Part shown: one piece after another, positions 1 through 5,681 of the stretch | Numbering within the stretch: position 1 is the stretch's first letter | Layout: each line of letters begins with the position of its first letter | Assembly (NCBI GenBank): GCA_003446315.1 | Contig: DMBA01000375.1 | Coordinates: forward strand, 1 to 5,705 | DNA from: Ruminococcus sp. | GTDB taxonomy: Bacteria > Bacillota > Clostridia > Oscillospirales > Ruminococcaceae | Length of the DNA stretch: 5,705 nt | Reading direction: 5' to 3' | Translations under genes and position numbers: made by a program | Notes under the pieces: generated by a model | What the model saw: the letters and a program-made list of their open reading frames with translations, nothing else | Told to the model about the DNA's origin: nothing | Databases searched by the model: none

Positions 1-2
1 AG

Positions 3-3000
3 GACGGCGAGAAAATCTCCCATTTGCTGAGTGGTTTGCGTTACCTGAAAAGAGCTAGTTTTAATCAGACTGTATTTAACGGCTCATGGTATGGCATGTT
101 TGAGGGCTGCACGAATCTGACGACAGCTGATCTGGAGATCAGGGTGGGGCAGAAGATCAACGATGCTGAAGATCTGTTCAAAGGGTGCAGCAGCCTGACA
201 ACTATTTACTGGAATAATTGCTTCGATACAAGTGAAGTCAAATATATGAGCAGTATGTTTGAAGGCTGTTCCAGTCTGACAGAGATTGATATGACGAAAT
301 TAAATTTAAGCAGCGTGAAATACATAGATTATATGTTTGCTGACTGTTCCAGTCTGACGAAGCTCGATCTTTCCGGTTTACCTTCCGGAAATATCAATTT
401 CCAAGATAGTAAAATCTGGGAAGCGTTATTCCTGCGGTGCTATAGTCTGAACCGGCTGGATCTGCCTGCGAATTTCCGGCTGGATAGATATATGGGGCTC
501 CCTTATACAGACGTCCCTCATCTTTATTGTCCTTCGGGCTGGGCTTTTTCAGATGATCTGTATACGGTTGTAACAAATAAAATAGGGCTCAGCGGTGACT
601 ATGCGAGCTGGGACAATGGCAACGGAATTGCAGAATATAAAGTTGCGGCTCCGACAACACCTGTAACGTTCCTGCGCTGCTTCGACTGGATCTGTGACGG
701 CGACTGCTTCTTGGTAGATCTGTTCAATCATGTAATGGATATATACAGCGATTTCAACTCGTATGAAATACGCACTCTTCCGGACAAAGCCAACGTCACC
801 ACGATCAATTTTGCTGGGAATAATATTTCTTTGGAGGGCGACTGCACCGACCTTTTCGCAGGCTATTCCTCTCTGCAGAAGATTGATCTCTCAAATGTTG
901 ACATGAGCGGTGTCACAAGCACAAGCCGCATGTTTGAAAACTGCAGCCGCCTGACTGAATTCACGGCATCTTTCAGTAACAGCGGCAAATATCCCGTCAA
1001 TCTGACAGATATGAGCTATATGTTCTCCGGCTGCAAAAAAATGACAAGCTGCGGCATGTATAACTGGGATTTGAGCAAAGTCTCGACCTTTGAAGGAATG
1101 TTTGACGGATGCAGGCTGCTGAAGTACTACGAACCGGGAATACAGAAGCAAACGGCTAACTGCACCAATGTCAAATATATGTTCCGGAACTGCAGCGCGA
1201 TGACACATCTCAATCTGGGCATGTGGAATTTGCAGAATGTTCCGCTGAATAACAAAGCGGATATGTTTGCAGGCTGCACAAGCCTGCAATGGCTGACCGC
1301 CAACTCACAGTTCGGCGATATTTCTGCAAATATGAAGCTGAGAAATGATAACGGCGGCTGGGGCGACAATACAACACACACCGCAGACGGCAGCATCAGC
1401 GGCAGCGGCACCTACGCTGTCATCTCCGACGGATTCGGCACATATTTCCACATGTCTGAGTTTGGTTATGTCATAAATATCGGGGCCAACATAGATGACT
1501 ACCCCGTTCCCGGAAAGAAGATCACCAATAATTTTAGAGCAAGTTACAATGGCTACACGATCGCGGACTCTGCAAGCGGCTGGTATGATGCAAACGGATA
1601 CAAGCTGGAGAAAAACGCGGTGTTCCAGATGGAAGGCGCTTATTATCTGAAGCTGACATTTAATCCGACGATCGCAACCGGCTTCCGCGAAATCACACCT
1701 GATGTATTGAAGAACATCAAGATCGGGTTCAAGTCGGGCAATTCTTATTACGATTACGATACAAAAAAGCAGTTTGTCGATGTGAGAGCAGGCAAACGCA
1801 ACAGTGACGGCACGATTGAACTCTACTGCGTCGTGGATTCCGGCGCAGGAAATCCGCAGATCTCCGATACATCTCCGAATACGCTCAAGACGGCGAATCT
1901 TCCGGGTGATGTGGTCTACAAGAATGATGATACCTATTCAGCACAAGGCAAGATCCCCTGTTTCAGACTGCCCAGTATCCGCTACAAAGCTGAGCCGATG
2001 CGGATCGAACTGATTACACAGTTGACAAGCAGCGCCTATCAGAATTATCTCGGCTACGGCAGAATAGAATATTATGTGAGCGTGGACGGCGGCGAGAAGC
2101 AGTCTATTATGGAGAACTTTATCAGCGGCCTGCAGCCGAACACGACCTATAGACTTTTGTTCGTGAATTCCAGCGGCGAGCGCTTCGGTCTGAGGACTTG
2201 GTCAACGACATCCGCGAGCAGTCTCGCAATTATGAATACGGTATCTGTCACCTTCGGCGGTACGCTCGGACTCAATTACTATGTCACACTCGGCAGCAAT
2301 ATCCGGAACGCACCCGGCGCCTATGCTGAGTTCACGATCGGCGGCGTGACAAAGCGTCAGCTGTTCTCTGCCGCAGCGACTGACAGCAGCGGCCGCACCA
2401 AGTTCACCTGCGACATCAATGCATTGCAGATGAGAGACAATATCAACCTCAAGCTCTGTAACAGCAAAGGTCAGCCGTACACCATGTATTCCAAAAAGGG
2501 TGTTGATCTGACAGAAAGCGGATTGGATTATTCTGTCGCTGCATACTGCAACACCGTTATATCTACAAGCACAAACAGCAAAATGGTAAATCTTGCGAAG
2601 GCAACGCTCGATTACGGCGCAGCTGCACAGCTTTATTTCAACTACAATGCAGCCGGATTGACTGTCAGCAGCGATGTGACCAATGTGAATGCAAATGTGT
2701 TCGATCAATATGCGGTAAGCAAGTCCGGCAAACAGCCGTCAGGCATAAGCAAAGTCACAATGTCTGTTGTTTTTGATTCCGATAATTCATTAAAGGTCTA
2801 TTATTATTACAACGCAGGCATAAATCCCTTACGCTATACCTATTACATTGACGGCAAAAAAGCAACTCTGAAAGATAATGGCAACGGCTATTATCTTGAA
2901 GTACCGAATATTGCTTCCAATAAGCTGAACAACGCATTTACATTTACTGTCAAAGATAACAAATCGACTTTCGATATCAAAGCAAGTGTTCTGAGCTATG

Positions 3001-3095
3001 CAAGAAGCCTCGCAAAAAGTACAGATACCAACAAGCAGAATCTTGCAAAATCGCTGTACCTGTATAATCAGGCAGCAGCAGCTTATGCAAAATGA
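3..3095 (+). CDS. BspA-like leucine-rich-repeat surface protein, 5' end missing
   Basis: This is the 3' part of a very large, probably secreted or surface protein. The frame is open from the first complete codon at 3. A TTG at 24 could be called as a start, but it lies inside repeat-like sequence and has no signal peptide, so the true start is upstream. Counting residues from that TTG (1023 residues), MF/LF-x-GC repeats recur at about 26-residue spacing at 25, 51, 78, 104 and 136, and again at 277, 303, 333, 359, 386 and 414. This is the BspA/DUF285 type of leucine-rich repeat, known in adhesins and other surface proteins. Residues about 470-650 look beta-rich. Residues about 660-730 resemble a fibronectin type III fold (YYVSVDGGE, SGLQPNTTYR). 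Residues about 738-1023 form a C-terminal module. I see no LPxTG sorting signal, dockerin or C-terminal membrane helix, so the attachment mode is unknown. The repeat-family call is firm; any binding partner is not. Confidence 0.9.
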   Translation, partial: DGEKISHLLSGLRYLKRASFNQTVFNGSWYGMFEGCTNLTTADLEIRVGQKINDAEDLFKGCSSLTTIYWNNCFDTSEVKYMSSMFEGCSSLTEIDMTKLNLSSVKYIDYMFADCSSLTKLDLSGLPSGNINFQDSKIWEALFLRCYSLNRLDLPANFRLDRYMGLPYTDVPHLYCPSGWAFSDDLYTVVTNKIGLSGDYASWDNGNGIAEYKVAAPTTPVTFLRCFDWICDGDCFLVDLFNHVMDIYSDFNSYEIRTLPDKANVTTINFAGNNISLEGDCTDLFAGYSSLQKIDLSNVDMSGVTSTSRMFENCSRLTEFTASFSNSGKYPVNLTDMSYMFSGCKKMTSCGMYNWDLSKVSTFEGMFDGCRLLKYYEPGIQKQTANCTNVKYMFRNCSAMTHLNLGMWNLQNVPLNNKADMFAGCTSLQWLTANSQFGDISANMKLRNDNGGWGDNTTHTADGSISGSGTYAVISDGFGTYFHMSEFGYVINIGANIDDYPVPGKKITNNFRASYNGYTIADSASGWYDANGYKLEKNAVFQMEGAYYLKLTFNPTIATGFREITPDVLKNIKIGFKSGNSYYDYDTKKQFVDVRAGKRNSDGTIELYCVVDSGAGNPQISDTSPNTLKTANLPGDVVYKNDDTYSAQGKIPCFRLPSIRYKAEPMRIELITQLTSSAYQNYLGYGRIEYYVSVDGGEKQSIMENFISGLQPNTTYRLLFVNSSGERFGLRTWSTTSASSLAIMNTVSVTFGGTLGLNYYVTLGSNIRNAPGAYAEFTIGGVTKRQLFSAAATDSSGRTKFTCDINALQMRDNINLKLCNSKGQPYTMYSKKGVDLTESGLDYSVAAYCNTVISTSTNSKMVNLAKATLDYGAAAQLYFNYNAAGLTVSSDVTNVNANVFDQYAVSKSGKQPSGISKVTMSVVFDSDNSLKVYYYYNAGINPLRYTYYIDGKKATLKDNGNGYYLEVPNIASNKLNNAFTFTVKDNKSTFDIKASVLSYARSLAKSTDTNKQNLAKSLYLYNQAAAAYAK
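96..473 (+). repeat. First block of about 26-residue BspA/DUF285-type repeats
   Basis: Five repeat units lie within the large surface protein. Each carries MF or LF, then usually a Gly/Asp/Arg-Cys, SSLT or NLTT, and a leucine-containing strand such as LDLSGL. MF/LF start at residues 25, 51, 78, 104 and 136, counted from the TTG at 24. Two units also match at DNA level: the 14-mer TGTTCCAGTCTGAC occurs at 267-280 and again at 345-358, exactly 78 bp (26 codons) apart. That fits growth by tandem duplication. The last interval is 32 residues, so the block degenerates towards its C-terminal end. Confidence 0.85.
774..1313 (+). repeat. Second block of BspA/DUF285-type repeats
   Basis: This second set of repeats spans residues about 251-430 of the surface protein, with MF/LF positions at 277, 303, 333, 359, 386 and 414 and Cys in most units (MFENC, MFSGC, MFDGC, MFRNC, MFAGC). 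It is separated from the first block by about 100 non-repeat residues, including a cysteine cluster at residues 219, 224 and 228. Two blocks with a spacer suggest two solenoids, or one solenoid interrupted by an inserted subdomain. Confidence 0.8.
2235..3092 (+). other. C-terminal module of the surface protein, possibly two diverged copies
   Basis: Residues about 738-1023 appear to contain two related halves. Each begins with a beta-rich segment and ends with an alanine-rich, helix-prone segment. The first ends around residues 837-873 (SVAAYCNTVI, then NLAKATLDYGAAAQLYF). The second ends at the C-terminus, around residues 986-1022 (KASVLSYARSL, then NLAKSLYLYNQAAAAYA). The pattern NLAK-x5-Y-x(2-3)-A-A aligns between halves. 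From memory, similar C-terminal modules recur in ruminococcal extracellular proteins; I cannot verify that here and know no established function for them. It could serve for surface retention or folding, which is inference. Confidence 0.55.
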
Positions 3096-3117
3096 TCTGA
3101 ACAGCAACAAACTTGAA

Positions 3118-3123
3118 AGGAGG
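3118..3123 (+). promoter_or_regulatory. Strong Shine-Dalgarno for the 33-residue peptide
   Basis: AGGAGG lies within AAAGGAGGTGA, close to a full anti-16S match, with 8 nt to the ATG at 3132. It is the strongest ribosome binding site in the window and the main evidence that the very short downstream frame is a real gene. Confidence 0.85.
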
Positions 3124-3131
3124 TGAATACC

Positions 3132-3233
3132 ATGGAGAAGTACGAAAAGCCCGTCATCGGAATCGTTGAATTTGATGCAGAGGATGTTATCACAACCAGT
3201 AATCCGCCGGAAGGTGAAGAGATTGAGATCTGA
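3132..3233 (+). CDS. 33-residue acidic peptide, function unknown
   Basis: This small gene reads from ATG at 3132 to TGA at 3231-3233. The peptide begins MEKYEKPVIGIVEFDAEDV, continues ITTSN, and ends PPEGEEIEI. It has no signal peptide, cysteine or membrane segment, and is strongly acidic. It lies 36 bp after the stop of the large surface-protein gene and directly before a terminator-like hairpin, so it is probably co-transcribed with the surface protein. The N-terminal pattern K/E-YEKP followed by VEF-D/E-x-EDVI-TTS resembles short unannotated ORFs that I recall from Ruminococcus and Lachnospiraceae genomes. I cannot confirm this without a search, and no function is known to me. A leader or precursor peptide, a translation-coupled regulatory ORF, or a small structural protein are all possible. 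The gene call is strong because of the ribosome binding site and position. Confidence 0.75.
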   Translation: MEKYEKPVIGIVEFDAEDVITTSNPPEGEEIEI

Positions 3234-3241
3234 CAATCCAA

Positions 3242-3281
3242 ATGAAGAGCATCATCCTGTTTCGGGATGATGCTTCTTCAT
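3242..3281 (+). terminator. Terminator-like hairpin between the small peptide and the lipoprotein gene
   Basis: The 5' arm ATGAAG plus AGCATCATCC (3242-3257) pairs with GGATGATGCT (3265-3274) and, after one bulged T at 3275, with CTTCAT (3276-3281), around a 7-nt loop. The inner 10-bp stem followed by TTCTTCAT has the shape of an intrinsic terminator with a short, imperfect U-rich tail. No long T run follows, so termination may be partial. The next start codon is only 19 nt downstream and I see no promoter between them. Confidence 0.7.
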
Positions 3282-3300
3282 AGCAATGAAAAGGTGAAAC

Positions 3301-3654
3301 ATGAAATATTTATTCGGAATACTCGTTATATCCGGCATCCTGCTGACAGGCTGCCGCAGAGAAGAATCCTCTGTTCCTGAAGCATCCGGATCATCACAGA
3401 CGGAAACCACAAGCAGCACATCGACAGAGCATACAAATGCTGAGACGACTGTTTCATATGAGGAAACAACTTCAAAAGCAGAATCCACAGAAACTACCAC
3501 GGTCGAAGACAGCCGGGAAGAATATGAGATCGAACCGGAAATTCTGCCGGATGCTACAGCAGATGATACTGCGGGCGAGCAGGAATACAGTCAGGAACCG
3601 GATCATACCCTCATTTTCCATCCGGAAGGTGAGGAAATCGACCCGTTTCAATAA
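3301..3654 (+). CDS. Small acidic Ser/Thr/Glu-rich lipoprotein
   Basis: This 117-residue protein has a lipoprotein signal peptide. M-K-Y is followed by a hydrophobic core (LFGILVISGILL) and the lipobox L15-T16-G17-C18, so Cys18 should be lipid-modified and the mature protein anchored on the outer face of the cytoplasmic membrane. Residues about 22-70 are a low-complexity Ser/Thr/Glu linker, which suggests an extended spacer. Residues 71-117 are very acidic and end in HPEGEEIDPFQ. No catalytic or binding domain is recognisable. The start at 3301 is supported by AAGGTG at 3291-3296, a short 4 nt away. The PEGEEI near its C-terminus is shared with the 33-residue peptide upstream. Transcription probably depends on readthrough of the preceding hairpin, since only 19 bp separate them. 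It could also be the remaining N-terminal part of a longer protein, because coding-like sequence continues in another frame beyond its stop. Confidence 0.8.
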   Translation: MKYLFGILVISGILLTGCRREESSVPEASGSSQTETTSSTSTEHTNAETTVSYEETTSKAESTETTTVEDSREEYEIEPEILPDATADDTAGEQEYSQEPDHTLIFHPEGEEIDPFQ

Positions 3655-4044
3655 ATGCATATGAAAGCGAGAAGAAACATAAAACTGAATCCGTAATTTT
3701 TGACTCACGAAACCAAAGGCGAGCATATCACCGTGTCTACAGCAGGAACAAAGTTCAGCGGGCTGATCCGCTGGTTTATACCAATGTTATCGAGGACAGC
3801 AATCAGGGTGCTGAACTTTGATCCGCAGACCGGTGATCCACTTGGTCTTGTCTTTCAAAGCGCAGAGGATACACCGTTCATTCTCGCCTGCAATGCATCG
3901 AGAAAACCGGACTGTGAGATCACCTTTATTCCGGAAATGACCGGTGTGCAACAATCATTCAAAGTATATCTCAGTGAATCGACCTATGACCCGATGTGTA
4001 CAGACAGCAAAATTAAAATACTGAATGAACGGAGGAAAACATAA
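3655..4044 (+). pseudogene. Decayed, frame-broken gene of unrecognised family
   Basis: The longest open frame here gives 114 residues from a TTG at 3700, which has no ribosome binding site. A GTG at 3733 is the next option, with weak AAAGGCGAG upstream. ATG codons at 3655 and 3661 share this frame but are cut off by a TAA at 3694. Protein-like sequence changes frame inside the region. The main frame reads THETKGEHITVSTAGTKF at 3703-3756, then becomes Arg/Ile-rich. Over about 3762-3821 the frame one base earlier instead reads ADPLVYTNVIEDSNQGAEL (from 3762), followed by a stop. The main frame then resumes plausibly (FDPQTGDPLGLVFQ) to its stop at 4042-4044. Two compensating single-base shifts would restore one continuous domain. 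I do not recognise the family. The stop overlaps the next gene's ATG (TAATG), which suggests a former coupled operon partner. The alternative is an intact short gene using the TTG or GTG start. Confidence 0.55.
4031..4035 (+). promoter_or_regulatory. Shine-Dalgarno for the zinc-ribbon membrane protein
   Basis: GGAGG lies 8 nt before the ATG at 4044 and inside the 3' end of the upstream decayed frame. It fixes the start of the zinc-ribbon gene and, with the TAATG overlap, indicates translational coupling to the gene upstream. Confidence 0.8.
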
Positions 4045-5285
4045 TGGCACAGAATTCAACGCAGATGTGCTGCCCGAACTGCGGCGGCACGATGGAATTT
4101 GATCCGGCAGCCGGAAAACTGAAGTGTATATTCTGCGATTCTGTATTCACACAGGAGGAATGCGCGGCGTTTTTCAGCGAGCAGGAATCGCAGGAGACTG
4201 CAAAGCAATCCGGCAGCGACTGGGGCAGCGATGCCGACGATATGAAGGCATATTCCTGCAACACCTGCGGCGCGGAGATCCTTGCCGATGAGAATACGGG
4301 TGCATCGCGCTGCCCGTACTGCGGCAATCCAACGATCATGGAGGCGCAGTTTACCGGCGCAGCAAAGCCGGATTTCGTAATCCCGTTTGCATTCAACAAG
4401 CAACAGGCAATGGAGAAGTATAAGGAATACTACGAAAAGAAAAAGCTGCTGCCAAAAGCATTTCTGGACGGCAATCAGGTCGATGAAATTCAGGGCGTGT
4501 ATGTGCCGTTCTGGCTTTTTGACGGTGCGGTCACAATCGACGCGGAATATGAAGCCGCGGATAAGGAAGATACGCCGACAGAGACAATCCGCCGCATTTA
4601 CCGTGCAGAACGCCGCGGCACAATCTCCTTTGAGAATGTGCCTGCGGATGCATCAAAGCGGATGCCGGATGCAATCATGGATTCGGTCGAGCCGTTCAGA
4701 TTTGACGAGCTCAAACCGTTCAATATGATGTATCTGCCGGGATTTCTCGCGGAAAAATTCGATGTCGAGGGCGACGATGATCTGGAGCGTGCCGAAAAGC
4801 GCGTCATCTCAACCGCAAAATCGAAAACACAGGCAACTGTCAAGCACAATGAGGTTCACGAAAAGCGCGGAAACTTCACCGTCAATTACACAAAGAAGAA
4901 ATATGCGCTGCTGCCTGTCTGGTATCTGACAACCAGCTGGAACGGCAAACAGTGGAGCTTTGCCATGAACGCACAGACCGGAAAATTTACGGGCGATCTG
5001 CCGGTCGATTACGCAAAGCTCGGCATTGTGACCGCACTCGCCGCGATCATTCCGGGTATCCTGCTCTGGCTGCTGATGAAGAGCATTCCGGTCGCTGTGA
5101 TCGCTGCGCTGATTATCGCGCTGATTGTATTTTTCGGCGGAAAGGGCAGTATGCGTCCGGTTCACAATGCATCGCAGGCGAATGACTATATGGACAAGCA
5201 GGTGCGGCTGGTGTATTCGCAGGATCATTTTGTCCGCACAGAACGCAAGCCCAAGGAGCAGCGTCCGGCAGAACCGGCAAAATAA
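4044..5285 (+). CDS. Double zinc-ribbon, two-helix membrane protein, YdjG-like
   Basis: This 413-residue protein appears intact. It has two N-terminal CxxC-type zinc ribbons: C10/C13 with C28/C31 (CPNC, CIFC) and C72/C75 with C90/C93 (CNTC, CPYC). A long soluble mid-region follows (residues about 110-320), with motifs such as GVYVPFWLFD, MMYLPGFLAEKFDV and LLPVWYL. Two transmembrane helices lie at about 327-345 and 348-365, and the tail (366-413) is charged. The layout matches Firmicute proteins often labelled TFIIB-type zinc ribbon or misnamed primosomal protein/PriA. The best-known relative in layout is B. subtilis YdjG, which works with PspA, YdjH and YdjI in membrane-stress response. A similar membrane-quality role is inference, since none of those partners is present in the window. 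The start is set by GGAGG 8 nt upstream. The gene overlaps the decayed frame before it by one base and is followed by a strong terminator, so it ends its transcription unit. Confidence 0.85.
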   Translation: MAQNSTQMCCPNCGGTMEFDPAAGKLKCIFCDSVFTQEECAAFFSEQESQETAKQSGSDWGSDADDMKAYSCNTCGAEILADENTGASRCPYCGNPTIMEAQFTGAAKPDFVIPFAFNKQQAMEKYKEYYEKKKLLPKAFLDGNQVDEIQGVYVPFWLFDGAVTIDAEYEAADKEDTPTETIRRIYRAERRGTISFENVPADASKRMPDAIMDSVEPFRFDELKPFNMMYLPGFLAEKFDVEGDDDLERAEKRVISTAKSKTQATVKHNEVHEKRGNFTVNYTKKKYALLPVWYLTTSWNGKQWSFAMNAQTGKFTGDLPVDYAKLGIVTALAAIIPGILLWLLMKSIPVAVIAALIIALIVFFGGKGSMRPVHNASQANDYMDKQVRLVYSQDHFVRTERKPKEQRPAEPAK

Positions 5286-5304
5286 GATATTCTCTTTCAT
5301 ATAA

Positions 5305-5347
5305 CTGACCGTCGTTCCGGTTTGGAGCGGCGGTCAGCTTGATTTTT
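5305..5347 (+). terminator. Intrinsic terminator after the zinc-ribbon gene
   Basis: The arm CTGACCGTCGTTCC (5305-5318) pairs with GGAGCGGCGGTCAG (5324-5337) around a GGTTT loop. The stem is 14 bp and includes two G-T wobbles. The T-rich tail CTTGATTTTT follows, with five consecutive T at 5343-5347. It sits 19 bp after the TAA and ends the unit cleanly. Confidence 0.9.
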
Positions 5348-5387
5348 ATAGAAACCCTCTGTTTCTCATGCAGGATATGATTCTATA
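5347..5387 (+). repeat. Short nested inverted repeats after the terminator
   Basis: TATAGAA at 5347-5353 is repeated in inverse as TTCTATA at 5381-5387. Inside it, AGAAAC (5350-5355) can pair with GTTTCT (5361-5366) around CCTCT, so the two pairings compete for the same 5' bases. The outer arms could be the edge of a small mobile remnant, or chance in A+T-rich spacer. Evidence for any function is weak. Confidence 0.3.
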
Positions 5388-5411
5388 GACATCATAAGTT
5401 CAAGGAAATAA

Positions 5412-5681
5412 GCCTTTGCTTGTTCGTACAAAGCCAAACCTGAATATCTGTGGGCGAAATTTCCTGAATATGCTGTCTTCCGTCATGCTGATAATCAAAA
5501 GTGGTTCGGGCTTGTGATGAACATATCCTATGATAAGATCAACAGGGATAAAAGCGGTATGGTGGACATACTGAATGTCAAGCTAGATGACATTTTCCTG
5601 CGTGACTTATTGGTACAGTAGGACGGTTACTATATCGGCTACCATATCAGCCGTGCCACAATAATCAGTGAGGAGAAGACT
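5412..5681 (+). pseudogene. Broken MmcQ/YjbR-family (DUF419) gene
   Basis: The translation from 5412 contains the MmcQ/YjbR hallmark pattern. KPEYLWAKFPEYAVFRH is followed by ADNQKWFGLVMNIS, then VDILNVKLDD, and, after an in-frame TAG at 5619-5621, DGYYIGYHISR. Intact members are about 110-120 residues with a CyaY-like fold and no settled function. Here an in-frame TAA at 5409-5411 precedes the conserved part and no start codon with a ribosome binding site is visible. The internal TAG replaces a codon between LLVQ and DGYY. The usual family C-terminal continuation after the GYH motif is not recognisable; the sequence instead runs into a possible new start at 5682. The family assignment is fairly firm. 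Decay is supported by at least two lesions, though a sequencing error could account for one of them. Confidence 0.75.

Noticed and set aside
24..26. TTG at 24 as the real start of the large surface protein
   Set aside because: The frame is open to the window edge, no Shine-Dalgarno precedes the TTG, and the protein would lack a signal peptide and begin within repeat-like sequence.
891..1411. Long open frames on the minus strand inside the surface-protein gene
   Set aside because: They are antisense to a clear repeat-protein coding region, have Cys/His/Ala-rich low-quality translations, and lack ribosome binding sites.
2202..2708. A 168-codon minus-strand frame
   Set aside because: It is antisense to the conserved C-terminal module, has no recognisable domain, and is Cys/Ile-rich as expected from reverse-complement codon shadowing.
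2900..3095. A dockerin or sortase signal at the C-terminus of the surface protein
   Set aside because: There is no repeated calcium-binding DxNxDG-type dockerin motif, no LPxTG, and no hydrophobic tail with terminal basic residues.
3132..3233. The 33-residue peptide as a RiPP or bacteriocin precursor
   Set aside because: The peptide has no cysteine and no double-glycine leader site, and no modification enzyme, protease or transporter gene lies in the window.
3700..3728. TTGACT at 3700-3705 as a -35 box with CATATC or GCATAT as a -10 box
   Set aside because: The -35 match is good, but the -10 candidates match only about three of six positions, and the site lies within decayed coding sequence. 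Not supportable without transcript data.
4809..5300. A 163-codon minus-strand frame over the zinc-ribbon gene
   Set aside because: It mirrors the real + strand gene and its start lies at the terminator. It shows no domain or Shine-Dalgarno.
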